Shown piece by piece: positions 55,205-63,552 of a DNA stretch of 64,000 bases (its first letter is position 1; each line of letters begins with the position of its first letter). The notes under the pieces were generated by a model, which searched no databases, had not been told where the DNA came from, and saw nothing but the letters and a program-made list of their open reading frames with translations. Source of the stretch: Acidimicrobiia bacterium (lineage in GTDB: Bacteria; Actinomycetota; Acidimicrobiia; Spongiisociales; JAHEDJ01); assembly GCA_035471805.1 (NCBI GenBank), contig DATIPS010000028.1, forward strand, positions 1-64,000, given 5' to 3'. Position numbers and translations under genes: made by a program.

Positions 55205-56776
55205 ATGACCGACGAGAAACCGTCAGACGAACCGCAGGATATTCCGGAAGACGCCGGGCTCGCCGCGCACCCGATCACCGCGCGCCGCCTCGAGAAGCTC
55301 TCCGAGATACGGTCTGGAGGCGGGGAACCGTACGCCTACAGGTTTGACCGCACGGCAACGGCCGCCGAGCTGCATGCCGAGTACGGCGACCTGGAACCGG
55401 GGGCCGAGACCGGCAGGATCGTTGCAGTCGCAGGCCGAGTCCTGAACGTGCGCAGCTTCGGGAAGCTCATGTTCCCGGTGCTCCTCGATCAGACGGGGAG
55501 GATTCAACTCTTCGTCGCCAGCAACACACTCGGAGCAGATGAGTTCGAGCGCTTCGGCGGCGTCGACTCCGGGGATTGGGTGGGCGCCGAGGGCGAGATA
55601 ATCACCACGAAGAAGGGTGAGCTCAGTGTGCGGGTCCGGTCGTGGGTGTTGCTCTCGAAATCACTCCGGCCGCTGCCGGAGAAGTGGCACGGGCTCAAAG
55701 ACGTCGAGCGACGCTACCGCCGGCGATACCTGGATCTCATCGTGAGCGATGAGGCCCGCCGCATCGCGCTGACCCGGTCGCAGATCATCGCGGAGCTTCG
55801 CAGACAGTTCACAGAGCGCGGCTACATCGAGGTAGAGACGCCGGTACTGCAGTCACAAGCCGGCGGAGCCCTGGCACGGCCCTTCGAGACCCATCACAAC
55901 GCGCTCGACATCGACATGTACTTGCGCATCGCGACCGAACTCCACCTCAAGCGGCTGGTAGTCGGTGGCCTAGAGCGCGTGTTCGAACTGGGCCGGATTT
56001 TCCGCAACGAGGGTGTCGACACGACGCACAATCCCGAGTTCACGACACTCGAGGCCTATGAGGCATTCGCCGATTATCGGGACATCATGGAGTTGGTGGA
56101 AGAGGTGGTGGCGGCAGTCGCCGAGGCTGCAACCGGATCGATGCAGATCGAATACGACGGTCGACCAATCGATCTCACGCCTCCCTACCGGCGGGCCACG
56201 CTGCTCGATCTGCTGTCCGAGGCACTCGGGGAATCGGTTGGGTTCGACCTGTCGCTGACGGAACTGCGTGAGCTGGCACTTTCCAAGGGGATCACGCCGG
56301 ATGCCGCCTGGGGCAAGGGCAAGGTGATCACCGAGTTGTACGAACACCTGGTTGAACCGGATCTATGGGAGCCGGTCTTCGTGATCGATCATCCGAAGGA
56401 AACGTCGCCCCTTGCAAGAGTCCATCGCCGGGACCCGAACCTGACCGAGAGGTTTGAGTTGTTCGCCGGAGGAATGGAGCTGTGCAATGCTTTCTCGGAG
56501 CTCATTGATCCGCTCGATCAGCGAGAGCGCTTCGAGCAGCAGGCAAAGGCGAAGGCCGCCGGCGATGAGGAGGCCCATCCAATCGACGAGGACTTCATCC
56601 GCGCTCTCGAGTACGGCATGCCTCCGACCGGCGGTCTGGGCATCGGTGTCGATCGTCTGGTCATGCTGCTGACCGGGCAGTCGACGATCCGTGAAGTCCT
56701 GTTGTTCCCGCACCTGAAGCCGGAGAGCGGCAGCCGGCGTCCGCCGCCGGATCAGAGCTCGACGACGACCGGATGA
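55205..56776 (+). CDS. lysS: Lysyl-tRNA synthetase, class II
   Basis: 523 aa from ATG at 55205; the frame extends back into panC. N-terminal OB-fold anticodon domain ([18 protein letters not shown]), motif 1 in [17 protein letters not shown], motif 2 [14 protein letters not shown], motif 3 [16 protein letters not shown]. Charges tRNA-Lys. The short C-terminal tail after FPHLKPE is Ser/Arg/Thr rich. Its end overlaps the convergent gene by 25 bases. Confidence 0.95.
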   Translation: MTDEKPSDEPQDIPEDAGLAAHPITARRLEKLSEIRSGGGEPYAYRFDRTATAAELHAEYGDLEPGAETGRIVAVAGRVLNVRSFGKLMFPVLLDQTGRIQLFVASNTLGADEFERFGGVDSGDWVGAEGEIITTKKGELSVRVRSWVLLSKSLRPLPEKWHGLKDVERRYRRRYLDLIVSDEARRIALTRSQIIAELRRQFTERGYIEVETPVLQSQAGGALARPFETHHNALDIDMYLRIATELHLKRLVVGGLERVFELGRIFRNEGVDTTHNPEFTTLEAYEAFADYRDIMELVEEVVAAVAEAATGSMQIEYDGRPIDLTPPYRRATLLDLLSEALGESVGFDLSLTELRELALSKGITPDAAWGKGKVITELYEHLVEPDLWEPVFVIDHPKETSPLARVHRRDPNLTERFELFAGGMELCNAFSELIDPLDQRERFEQQAKAKAAGDEEAHPIDEDFIRALEYGMPPTGGLGIGVDRLVMLLTGQSTIREVLLFPHLKPESGSRRPPPDQSSTTTG

Positions 56777-57351
56777 TCGACGGTTGCCCGGCCCCTCAGC
56801 GACTCGATTTCTCCGAGTAGTGATCCGGCCCGGCGGTTCTCCCCGTTCTGCACCGCTACCAGCGTGAAGGCGGCGCTCAGCGTCAGGGATTCCAGGTGTT
56901 CCGACTCCACTCGGAGAATGGCGGTCAGGCGATCGAGAAGTGCCGTGACCCCCTCGACTTTGAACTCCCTGAGCACGGCTACATAAGTGAGGCGATCGAG
57001 ATGGCCGATCTTGTCGACGCCTCTCAGTGTTGCGCTCATCACGGCTTCCAAATGCCCGTCCAGCCAGCGGTGGTCGTCATCGGTAGGGGAGTCCGGTAGT
57101 CCCTTCACCTCGATGAGGAGTATCCCGAACCGGTCCTTGCGTCGGGCAAGCCAGTTCAACGCTTCCTGGATTGCGTCGAGTAGTCCGTTCCGATTGAGTG
57201 TTCCGGATGCAGGGTCGATCGGAGACAGCACGTCCAGTGCAAGCCTCAGACGACGGATCTCATCGTCACGGGCGATGAGCGCCTTTTCGATGGTTCCGGG
57301 TTCTTCGTTTGCAGGATCGATGTCCATCAGCAAGTCGAGGATAGTGACCAC
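56752..57351 (-). CDS. Degenerate GGDEF-like protein
   Basis: 199 aa from GTG at 57351. Coiled-coil start (about 20-42), then DPASGTLNRNGLLDAIQEAL and RFGILLIEVKGL, which match the opening of GGDEF domains. The expected GG(D/E)EF loop reads IGHLDRLTYVAVL, with none of the catalytic residues. It is unlikely to make cyclic-di-GMP and may bind a nucleotide or a partner. Convergent with lysS and divergent from the 73-aa gene. Confidence 0.65.
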   Translation of the reverse strand: MVTILDLLMDIDPANEEPGTIEKALIARDDEIRRLRLALDVLSPIDPASGTLNRNGLLDAIQEALNWLARRKDRFGILLIEVKGLPDSPTDDDHRWLDGHLEAVMSATLRGVDKIGHLDRLTYVAVLREFKVEGVTALLDRLTAILRVESEHLESLTLSAAFTLVAVQNGENRRAGSLLGEIESLRGRATVDHPVVVEL

Positions 57352-57457
57352 CGGCCGGAATCATGCCTTATCGATAGCGCAGGATTGCCGACTGGGTAGT
57401 CGTGCGGGTTCCGAAACGCAGTTTGATGAAGCAGGTCCGTCCCACGGGGAGACATCA

Positions 57458-57679
57458 ATGAGGATTGGTGAAGAGCCCTCGTCGCGATTGATGGAGCAGG
57501 AGACCCTCCAGGTTGAGGGCCGTCCCTCTGCTGAATCGGCGCCGGGCGCTGAGTCGGCTTCGCTTCGGGTCGACGCTGCGCCCGTCGGTGAGCTACGGAG
57601 GCGCGCCGCCGCCTATCAGACGATCCTTGAGGCTCTCTCGAGGTCGACTCAGCCTTCGCTGGTCGACTTCCTGAAATAG
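57458..57679 (+). CDS. Small protein of unknown function (73 aa)
   Basis: ATG at 57458 has a strong ribosome site, GGGGAG (57446-57451), 6 bases upstream. The first half is polar, Glu/Ser/Ala rich; the second half (GELRRRAAAYQTILEALSRS) should form an amphipathic helix. No Cys, no membrane segment. It lies next to the FlgN-like and FliA genes. I considered FlgM, but its C-terminal pattern does not fit. Confidence 0.55.
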   Translation: MRIGEEPSSRLMEQETLQVEGRPSAESAPGAESASLRVDAAPVGELRRRAAAYQTILEALSRSTQPSLVDFLK

Positions 57680-57743
57680 CCCGCTCTCTCCGAGCGCCCG
57701 GCTCGCAGCACTGCACCGGGGGCCGCTCAGGTGAACTCCGGTT

Positions 57744-58184
57744 CTAACAGGCCGCAGCTCGCTCGCAGGCAAGATGAGCTGCTTCCAATCGTTCCCGTGC
57801 AACCCCCGCGATCGAATGCCTCAGGAGTTCCACCGACTTGGTGATCTCGAGCAGTCCGTCGAGTTCGGCTCCGAGGACGACGGCCTGCTCGTTGTCCGAC
57901 CGCCGGATGATGGCGCGGAGCGAGAAGTCGTGTGGGGGTTCATCCCACAGGTCTGCGAGCCCGGCGACGACGACGGCACGGAGCAGCTCGGTGGTGCCGA
58001 GCTGCCTCTCCAGGCCGGCGATCTGCCGGGCCGCCGGAGCAAGTTCCGGGTCGCGTTCGGACGCAATCAGAGCCGCGATCTCCCAGAGTTTGGCCCTGAG
58101 TGCCGCAAGAAGCCTGCGTTCACGATCGAGTACCTCCAGCAGGGAGTCGACGCCGGGCTGCCGGATGAGAGTCACTTCGTTCAC
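57744..58184 (-). CDS. FlgN-like flagellar chaperone candidate
   Basis: About 146 aa from GTG at 58184 (GAGGAG 7 bases upstream). Almost entirely helical: VDSLLEVLDRERRLLAALRA, PAARQIAGLERQL, ELLRHSIAGVARERLEAAHL. Size, heptad-rich helices and the early ExxLL..L pattern resemble FlgN, the export chaperone for FlgK/FlgL. It is divergent from a FliA-type sigma factor, which supports this. Sequence support alone is weak. Confidence 0.5.
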   Translation of the reverse strand: MNEVTLIRQPGVDSLLEVLDRERRLLAALRAKLWEIAALIASERDPELAPAARQIAGLERQLGTTELLRAVVVAGLADLWDEPPHDFSLRAIIRRSDNEQAVVLGAELDGLLEITKSVELLRHSIAGVARERLEAAHLACERAAAC

Positions 58185-58313
58185 ACACGGTCTCCTCTTC
58201 ACGGTTCTCGTCTGGTGGTTCCCGTCGGCCGGCTGCCGGATTTCTCAAGCCGTCGGCTCGAAGTCAGCGGGAGGGGCATCATGAAAGGTCAACCGTGACC
58301 GTACGAATAGGGC

Positions 58314-58342
58314 TCAAGAGAACCCTCCCGGGGTGCCGATGA
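58314..58342 (+). promoter_or_regulatory. Possible sigma-28-type promoter before fliA
   Basis: GCCGATGA at 58335-58342 differs by one base from the flagellar -10 (GCCGATAA). TCAAG at 58314 is a partial -35 (TAAAG), but spacing is about 2 bases longer than usual. If real, transcription would start near 58350, which supports the downstream start codon at 58406. Confidence 0.3.
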
Positions 58343-58405
58343 CTAGTGAAGCGCTACCGAGCGATCGCAGTTGTCCAAGGGGACATCTCGGACAGGGATT
58401 GGACA

Positions 58406-59236
58406 GTGGCCGCCTTGGATCGAAATCAGTTGGCAGTCGAGCACCTCGATCTCGTCGGCCCTATCGTGGCCGAGGTCTCGGTTCGCTACCCACGTCACGT
58501 CGACCGGACGGAACTGTGGAATGCGGGTGCTCTCGGCCTCGTCGAAGCCTCGAGGCGCTTCAACACGGAGAGCGGAGTCCCGTTCGCCAGGTATGCCGCC
58601 ATCCGGATAAGGGGAGCGATCATCGACTCGACGAGATCTCGTGATTGGGCCACCCGCTCCGTGCGTCGGAATCTTCGCGAGATCCAGCAGGCGATATCGG
58701 ATGTCGAAGAGAGAACCGGGCGCCGTCCCGGCGATGACGACCTCGCCAAAGTACTGGGCATCTCCGTCGGGGAGCTATCGAACAGGCAGGCACAGGCGAG
58801 TTACAGCACTCTCCTGCACCTCGATCAAGAAGACTCGGAAGAGGCGCCGCTTCGCGACCTGATTGCCGAGGAGCGGTCGGCGGTTCTCCCTGAGGATGCA
58901 CTGGAGAGTCGCGAACTGCTGGGCACCCTCAGGGCTGCTATCAGTTTCCTGGCGCCGGTTCAAGCGGAAGTGGTCGGCCGCTACTACTTGTGCGGCGACT
59001 CCTTGCAGGACATTGCCGACGATCTGAAGGTGACTGAAGCCCGGGTCTCACAGATCAGGGCCGAGGCCCTGGCATCAATGCGGTCGTATTTTGCAACCCT
59101 CTACGAGGGCCTGCCCGAAGTCGCAGATTCGGAACCGGGGAAACGTGCACGATCGGCCTATCTGTCGGTGCTGTCGGAGAACACCACCTGGCGTTCCCGG
59201 TTGGAGATGGATGAGCTTTCAACCGCAGCCCGCTAA
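58406..59236 (+). CDS. FliA/WhiG-type sigma factor
   Basis: About 276 aa from GTG at 58406 (AGGGA 7 bases upstream); an upstream GTG at 58346 has no ribosome site. Region 2: ELWNAGALGLVEASRRFN, FARYAAIRIRGAIID, RSRDWATRSVRRN, the FliA signature. Region 3: RRPGDDDLAKVLGISVGEL. Region 4: YLCGDSLQDIADDLKVTEARVSQIRAEAL. Flagellar sigma factors drive late flagellin and chemotaxis genes, while WhiG controls development in Streptomyces; the FlgN-like neighbour favours motility. Confidence 0.82.
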   Translation: MAALDRNQLAVEHLDLVGPIVAEVSVRYPRHVDRTELWNAGALGLVEASRRFNTESGVPFARYAAIRIRGAIIDSTRSRDWATRSVRRNLREIQQAISDVEERTGRRPGDDDLAKVLGISVGELSNRQAQASYSTLLHLDQEDSEEAPLRDLIAEERSAVLPEDALESRELLGTLRAAISFLAPVQAEVVGRYYLCGDSLQDIADDLKVTEARVSQIRAEALASMRSYFATLYEGLPEVADSEPGKRARSAYLSVLSENTTWRSRLEMDELSTAAR

Positions 59237-59283
59237 GGCCAAGCGTATGTCGCAGCGGCTCGATGCTGTTTTGCGCCCGGTGC

Positions 59284-60687
59284 TCAAGGCTCCTGTGTCT
59301 TGAACCCGCGACGCTCGAGAGTCCCCCAGTTCTGATCCCCGCGCAGAGCCGAGAAGAGTCCCCGAATCCGCCACCAGGTGGCAAGTTGTCGATAACCCAG
59401 GTTCTCGATGAACGCCATCAGCATCAAACGTCCGAGATCGCGCGGACGCGAGTATCGCCGGAACGACAGTTCCTCGAGCGCAACCGCGGCGACCGACAGG
59501 GCCACTCCGGCCGCCACTGCCAGGGCGAGGAATGCCAGGATGTATGACGGTGGAGCGATCCCGGCGATCAGCGCCCAGAAGAAGACCACGAACCCGACTG
59601 CCTCGATGAAAGGTCCGATGACCTCGAATAGGCCGTAATAGGTGAAGCCGATCAGCGCAGGCGGACCGTAGAGGGGGTTGCCGAACATCTGCCGGTGCCG
59701 CCACAGGGTCTGGACCAGGCCTCGTTGCCAGCGGTTGCGCTGTCTGCCGAGGCTCCGCAGATCCTCCGGCGCTTCGGTCCAGGCAACCGGGTCGGGAATG
59801 AAGGCAATCCGGTAGGCGATGTCGTTCTCCCGGCAATGGCGGTGGAGCCTCACCACCAGTTCCATGTCCTCCCCGACGGTTCCGGTGGCGAATCCGCCTG
59901 CATCGACAACGATGCCTCGTTTGAAGACACCGAAGGCGCCCGAGATTATCAACGTCGCCTGAAGGACGTCCCACCCTACGCGTGCGGCGAGAAACGCCCT
60001 GAGATACTCGACGACCTGGAATTGAGCGACGATGCTCTTCGGCAACAGGACCTGCCTGACGATGCCTCCGTCGATCACGCAGCCGTTGGCGATGCGCACT
60101 ATGCCGCCGGCAGCCACGGTGTTGCGATTCTCCAGGAAAGGCCGCACGAGGCGCGGGAGGGCTTCAGGTTCCAACAACGTGTCGGCGTCCATTGCGCAGA
60201 ACAGGGGCGTCCTCGAGTGATTGAGGCCTGCGTTCAAGCTGTCGGCCTTGCCCCCGTTGTCCTTGCTGACGACCCAGAGGTTCGGATGGCGCGCGGCCCG
60301 GTGAACGCTCCTGACGGGCGCAGTGAGCAAATCGGCACTCGGTGCCCGGTCGGCAGGTATGAGCTGGAATGCCTCGACGAGGCTGCCGAGAGTGCCGTCC
60401 GTTGACCCATCGTCCACGACGATGATCTCGTAATCGGAGTATTGGAGGGTGAGCAGCGAACGAACCGACTCGACGATGCCGGCCTCCTCGTTGAAAGCAG
60501 GCACGATGAGAGTTATCGGCATGCCTCCGGCTGCGTTCACCAGGTCCCCTATGTGCAGCGACTTCAACCTCCCGACGTACTTCTTGAGATCGATGAAGGC
60601 CAGCACGCTCGTCGTCGCGTAGACGACGTTCATGGCGAGGAAATAGACCAGAATCACCGCGCTCACTATGTAGACCACGGTGATCAT
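59284..60687 (-). CDS. Membrane glycosyltransferase family 2 (PgaC/cellulose-synthase-like)
   Basis: 467 aa from ATG at 60687, overlapping the HEAT gene stop. N-terminal helix (2-23), cytoplasmic GT-A domain with ITLIVPAFNEEAGIVES, IIVVDDGSTDGTLG, AMDADTLLEPEAL, GTVGEDMELVVRL and the QxxRW-type RQRNRWQRGLVQTLWRH, then about four C-terminal helices. This layout fits processive synthases of exopolysaccharide. No export or deacetylase gene adjoins, so the product is unknown. Confidence 0.88.
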   Translation of the reverse strand: MITVVYIVSAVILVYFLAMNVVYATTSVLAFIDLKKYVGRLKSLHIGDLVNAAGGMPITLIVPAFNEEAGIVESVRSLLTLQYSDYEIIVVDDGSTDGTLGSLVEAFQLIPADRAPSADLLTAPVRSVHRAARHPNLWVVSKDNGGKADSLNAGLNHSRTPLFCAMDADTLLEPEALPRLVRPFLENRNTVAAGGIVRIANGCVIDGGIVRQVLLPKSIVAQFQVVEYLRAFLAARVGWDVLQATLIISGAFGVFKRGIVVDAGGFATGTVGEDMELVVRLHRHCRENDIAYRIAFIPDPVAWTEAPEDLRSLGRQRNRWQRGLVQTLWRHRQMFGNPLYGPPALIGFTYYGLFEVIGPFIEAVGFVVFFWALIAGIAPPSYILAFLALAVAAGVALSVAAVALEELSFRRYSRPRDLGRLMLMAFIENLGYRQLATWWRIRGLFSALRGDQNWGTLERRGFKTQEP

Positions 60688-61751
60688 GCGACCCCCCCGG
60701 CGATAGTCTCCCGTGCCAGTGTCGATTGCGGTAGGTCGCTCCGTGCTATCTCGTGTAGCCGCGCCCGGCCACCCGCTTCGAGGAGCGAACGGGCGGCATT
60801 GATAGCGACCCATGGGTCGGCGTCGAACATCCCCTGTTCGAGCTTCTCGATGTCGGAGGCGTCCCCGATGGTGCCGAGGGCGCTCAACGCCAGCGCCTTG
60901 AGCGTGCCGTCGCGTCCCGACGCGTAGCTGCGGACAACCGGGGCGTGCTCCGGTCCTCCCACCGTCCTGAGCAGCCTGAGCAGGGCCGCAGCCAGTTCCC
61001 GGTTCGGGCTGCCGGCCAGTATCTCGACCGCTATGTCACCGGCGACCGGATCCGTCAGGAGGCCGAGTGCCTCTGCGGCAACCGCCCTGTCGATCGCCTT
61101 GCCACCGGCCTGGAGAAAGGACCGGAGAGCGGGTGCCGCCTCGACTCCGAGCGAGGCGAGCATGCTGGCGAGGAAGCGACTGTTCCATTCCGAGTAGCGA
61201 TGCAGGTTCCGGAGCACCCTGCCGATGTACTCCGGGCGATGGGATCCGGCGAGAGATCGGGCGGCGACCATCGAGACGAGCTGAGAAGGATCATCGAGCG
61301 CCCGGGCGATGCGGGCCCCGTGCTTCTCGATCCCGAGTGTGGCGAGGGTCTGCACGGCCAGTGCTCTCCGTGAGGCAGACCGGGCCTGCAGGTCCCCGAG
61401 AATGCCCGGCAGGATCGGCGCGGCGATTTCGGTGATCGTGAGGTTGTCCTGGCCGGCCAGCAATCTGGCGTATCGCACCAGGAAGAGGAGAAAGTGGCGG
61501 GAGGATCGGGGAGTGACCGTGTCGAGCAGGTCGGAGATCGGGAGCGTTCCGGCCATGACCTCCAGGAGCAAAGGCTCCCAGGTCGCCTCGTACCTCGAGT
61601 AGCGACGTGCACGGGCGATGTTCCGTATCCGCATCGCGAAGGCGGAAACGGCGAGGCATGCGACAACTCCGACGATGACGAGCGTCGACCACAACACGAC
61701 TCCGATGAGCGCCTCCGAGGCCCAACTGGACGAAGTGCCGCCAGACCACAT
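60684..61751 (-). CDS. Membrane-anchored HEAT-repeat protein
   Basis: 355 aa from ATG at 61751. One N-terminal transmembrane helix (about 8-38), then helical repeats: ARSASRRALAVQTLATLG, LVSMVAARSLAGSHRPEYI, DRAVAAEALGLLTDPVAGD, LKALALSALGTIGD, PWVAINAARSLLEAGG. HEAT solenoids are protein scaffolds. Placed between a CheY-like regulator and a polysaccharide synthase with overlapping or nearly touching ends, it may transmit control to the synthase; that is inference. Confidence 0.78.
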   Translation of the reverse strand: MWSGGTSSSWASEALIGVVLWSTLVIVGVVACLAVSAFAMRIRNIARARRYSRYEATWEPLLLEVMAGTLPISDLLDTVTPRSSRHFLLFLVRYARLLAGQDNLTITEIAAPILPGILGDLQARSASRRALAVQTLATLGIEKHGARIARALDDPSQLVSMVAARSLAGSHRPEYIGRVLRNLHRYSEWNSRFLASMLASLGVEAAPALRSFLQAGGKAIDRAVAAEALGLLTDPVAGDIAVEILAGSPNRELAAALLRLLRTVGGPEHAPVVRSYASGRDGTLKALALSALGTIGDASDIEKLEQGMFDADPWVAINAARSLLEAGGRARLHEIARSDLPQSTLARETIAGGVA

Positions 61752-61759
61752 ACCGGCGG

Positions 61760-62164
61760 CTACCGGGCCAGCAGTCTTTGCACTCTGAGGGCGAGTTCCG
61801 TGGGCGAGAAGGGTTTCAGGATGTAGTCGTCTGCGCCACCCGAAAGCGCACGAACAACATCCTGCTCTGTTCCCATTCCCGTCAACATCACCACCGGAAT
61901 GGACGCCAGCCTGGGGTCCTCTTTCATACGGCCGAGCAGTTCGAAGCCGTCCATGCGGGGCATCTTGACGTCGAGGATTGCCAGTGAATAGGGCCGGGAA
62001 TCCGGCTCCTGTGCAGAGTCGAGGGCTTGCTGACCGTTCTCGCAATGGAATACTTCGTAGCCCTCGCGCTCCAGGCGGTGGACGATGAGCCGGGCGGTGA
62101 GCGCATCATCCTCGGCGAGGAGGATTCTCGGGCGCTGGTCGGCCGGGTTGGCCTCGGAGGGCAC
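61760..62164 (-). CDS. Single-domain CheY-like response regulator
   Basis: 134 aa from GTG at 62164 (AAGGAG 8 bases upstream). Receiver domain: ILLAEDDALTARLIV (acidic pocket), phospho-Asp in LAILDVKMPRMDGFE, VVMLTGM (Thr), and YILKPFSPTEL (Lys). No output domain, so it must act on a partner. First gene of the regulator-HEAT-glycosyltransferase operon; no histidine kinase is in the window. Confidence 0.9.
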   Translation of the reverse strand: MPSEANPADQRPRILLAEDDALTARLIVHRLEREGYEVFHCENGQQALDSAQEPDSRPYSLAILDVKMPRMDGFELLGRMKEDPRLASIPVVMLTGMGTEQDVVRALSGGADDYILKPFSPTELALRVQRLLAR

Positions 62165-62350
62165 TCACTCACTCCTTCCTCGTGTGCATGATCCGAAAGA
62201 AGACTGTCTCGTCGGATATTCGGAGATCGCCACGTCACATCGTAGAGGGTGAGACCGGATGACCGACCGACCATACCGCGGCCCCGGGATCCCTACCCGA
62301 GTCTCGAGGCTTCGGACGCGGCCGCTTGCGCACCGATTCCGGGCTGTTCG

Positions 62351-63355
62351 TCACCCGCTCATCGCTCGCGCGACCTCGACCCGATCGATCAGGTAGGTCC
62401 CGAGGGACTTCAGGACGGCGCGGGCGGGCGAGTCGGGCAGTTCGGAGACTGAGTTCTCCGCAACGGCGATTCGACGTGCGGCTTCGTTGAGGGCTTCTTC
62501 GACGTATCCGCCGGCACGGACCAGGCCGATGACCTCAGTCACCGTGTCGGCCGGGTACGGGCGCGGCGCAGTGAGCAGCTCGCCGATGCGGGTGCCCTCC
62601 GGGCCGCGCAGAGCTTCGAGCACGGGAAGAGTGAACTTGCCTTCCGAGATGTCGGATCCGGCCGGCTTACCGAGGAACGCATCGGTGGCGACGAGATCGA
62701 GGGCGTCGTCGGTGATCTGGAATACGATTCCCAGTTCCCAGGCCCAGCGGCTGACTCGTTCGACATCTTCCTCGGACGCATCGGCAGCCATGGCTCCCAG
62801 CCTGGCAGCCGTCTGGATCAGGCTGGCCGTCTTGCCTTCGATCACCTTGAAGTACTCGTCGGTGCCGTGGTGAATGTCCCAGTCGAGTTGCAGCTCCCGA
62901 GTCTGACCTTCAACGAGCTCGGCGTAGGTCCTGGCCAGAATCTCGACGGATCGCTGACCGAGCGTCTTCGCCGCCACTTCCGACGCGCGCGCCATCAGGA
63001 AGTCGCCGGCCAGAATGGCCACCGTATTGCCCCAGTTCGTGTTGGCCGAGTCCGTTCCGCGCCTGGTCGTCGCCTCGTCGATCACATCGTCGTGATAGAG
63101 GCTTCCGACATGGATCAACTCGACGGCGACGGCCGCGTCGATGGACCTTCGGTCGTCGGCCGGCCCGAACTCGGCAGCGAGCTGGGCCAGGAGAGGCCTG
63201 AAGCGTTTCCCGCCTGCGACCAGAAGGTGCTGAGCCGCCTTTGTGAGAAACTCGTCCTCGGACTGCGATACATCCAGCAGACGCGCTTCGACATCGTCGA
63301 GCCGTTGCCAGATCTGCGGCAGTGGGACCAGATCTTCGAGGGTTGGAGCGTCCAA
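62351..63355 (-). CDS. Polyprenyl diphosphate synthase
   Basis: 334 aa from TTG at 63355 (AAGG 7 bases upstream); longer starts are open but lack support. All-trans prenyltransferase: GGKRFRPLL, first Asp-rich motif HDDVIDEATTRRG, ILAGDFLMARA, GKTASLIQTAARLGA, second motif ITDDALDLV. Makes long-chain isoprenoid diphosphate, probably the menaquinone side chain. Separated from clpC by about 200 bases, divergent. Confidence 0.9.
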   Translation of the reverse strand: MDAPTLEDLVPLPQIWQRLDDVEARLLDVSQSEDEFLTKAAQHLLVAGGKRFRPLLAQLAAEFGPADDRRSIDAAVAVELIHVGSLYHDDVIDEATTRRGTDSANTNWGNTVAILAGDFLMARASEVAAKTLGQRSVEILARTYAELVEGQTRELQLDWDIHHGTDEYFKVIEGKTASLIQTAARLGAMAADASEEDVERVSRWAWELGIVFQITDDALDLVATDAFLGKPAGSDISEGKFTLPVLEALRGPEGTRIGELLTAPRPYPADTVTEVIGLVRAGGYVEEALNEAARRIAVAENSVSELPDSPARAVLKSLGTYLIDRVEVARAMSG

Positions 63356-63492
63356 AATGCGACCTTGTGAGGAGATGCGGCCGCATGGTAGTGCGCTGCA
63401 GAAGAACAAGGTTTCCAGGCCCGAATCCGCAAGTCGTGGCGGTTCCCGCCGACCGGTGTATTGCACCCATCTGGATTGCCGGGGGGTAGCGT

Positions 63493-63498
63493 TATACT
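63493..63498 (+). promoter_or_regulatory. Possible -10 element for clpC
   Basis: TATACT lies 54 bases before the clpC start. No good -35 at 16-18 bases (TCTGGA). TTATACT is the same 7-mer seen before hppA. No clear CtsR operator repeat was found. Confidence 0.35.
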
Positions 63499-63552
63499 CA
63501 CCCTCGCGGCCGACAGACGGCCGTTGAGGATTTGGCAGGAGGCCATTAGACC

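Noticed and set aside
57458-57679. FlgM anti-sigma factor
   Set aside because: Size and context fit, but the FlgM C-terminal sigma-binding pattern is not visible.
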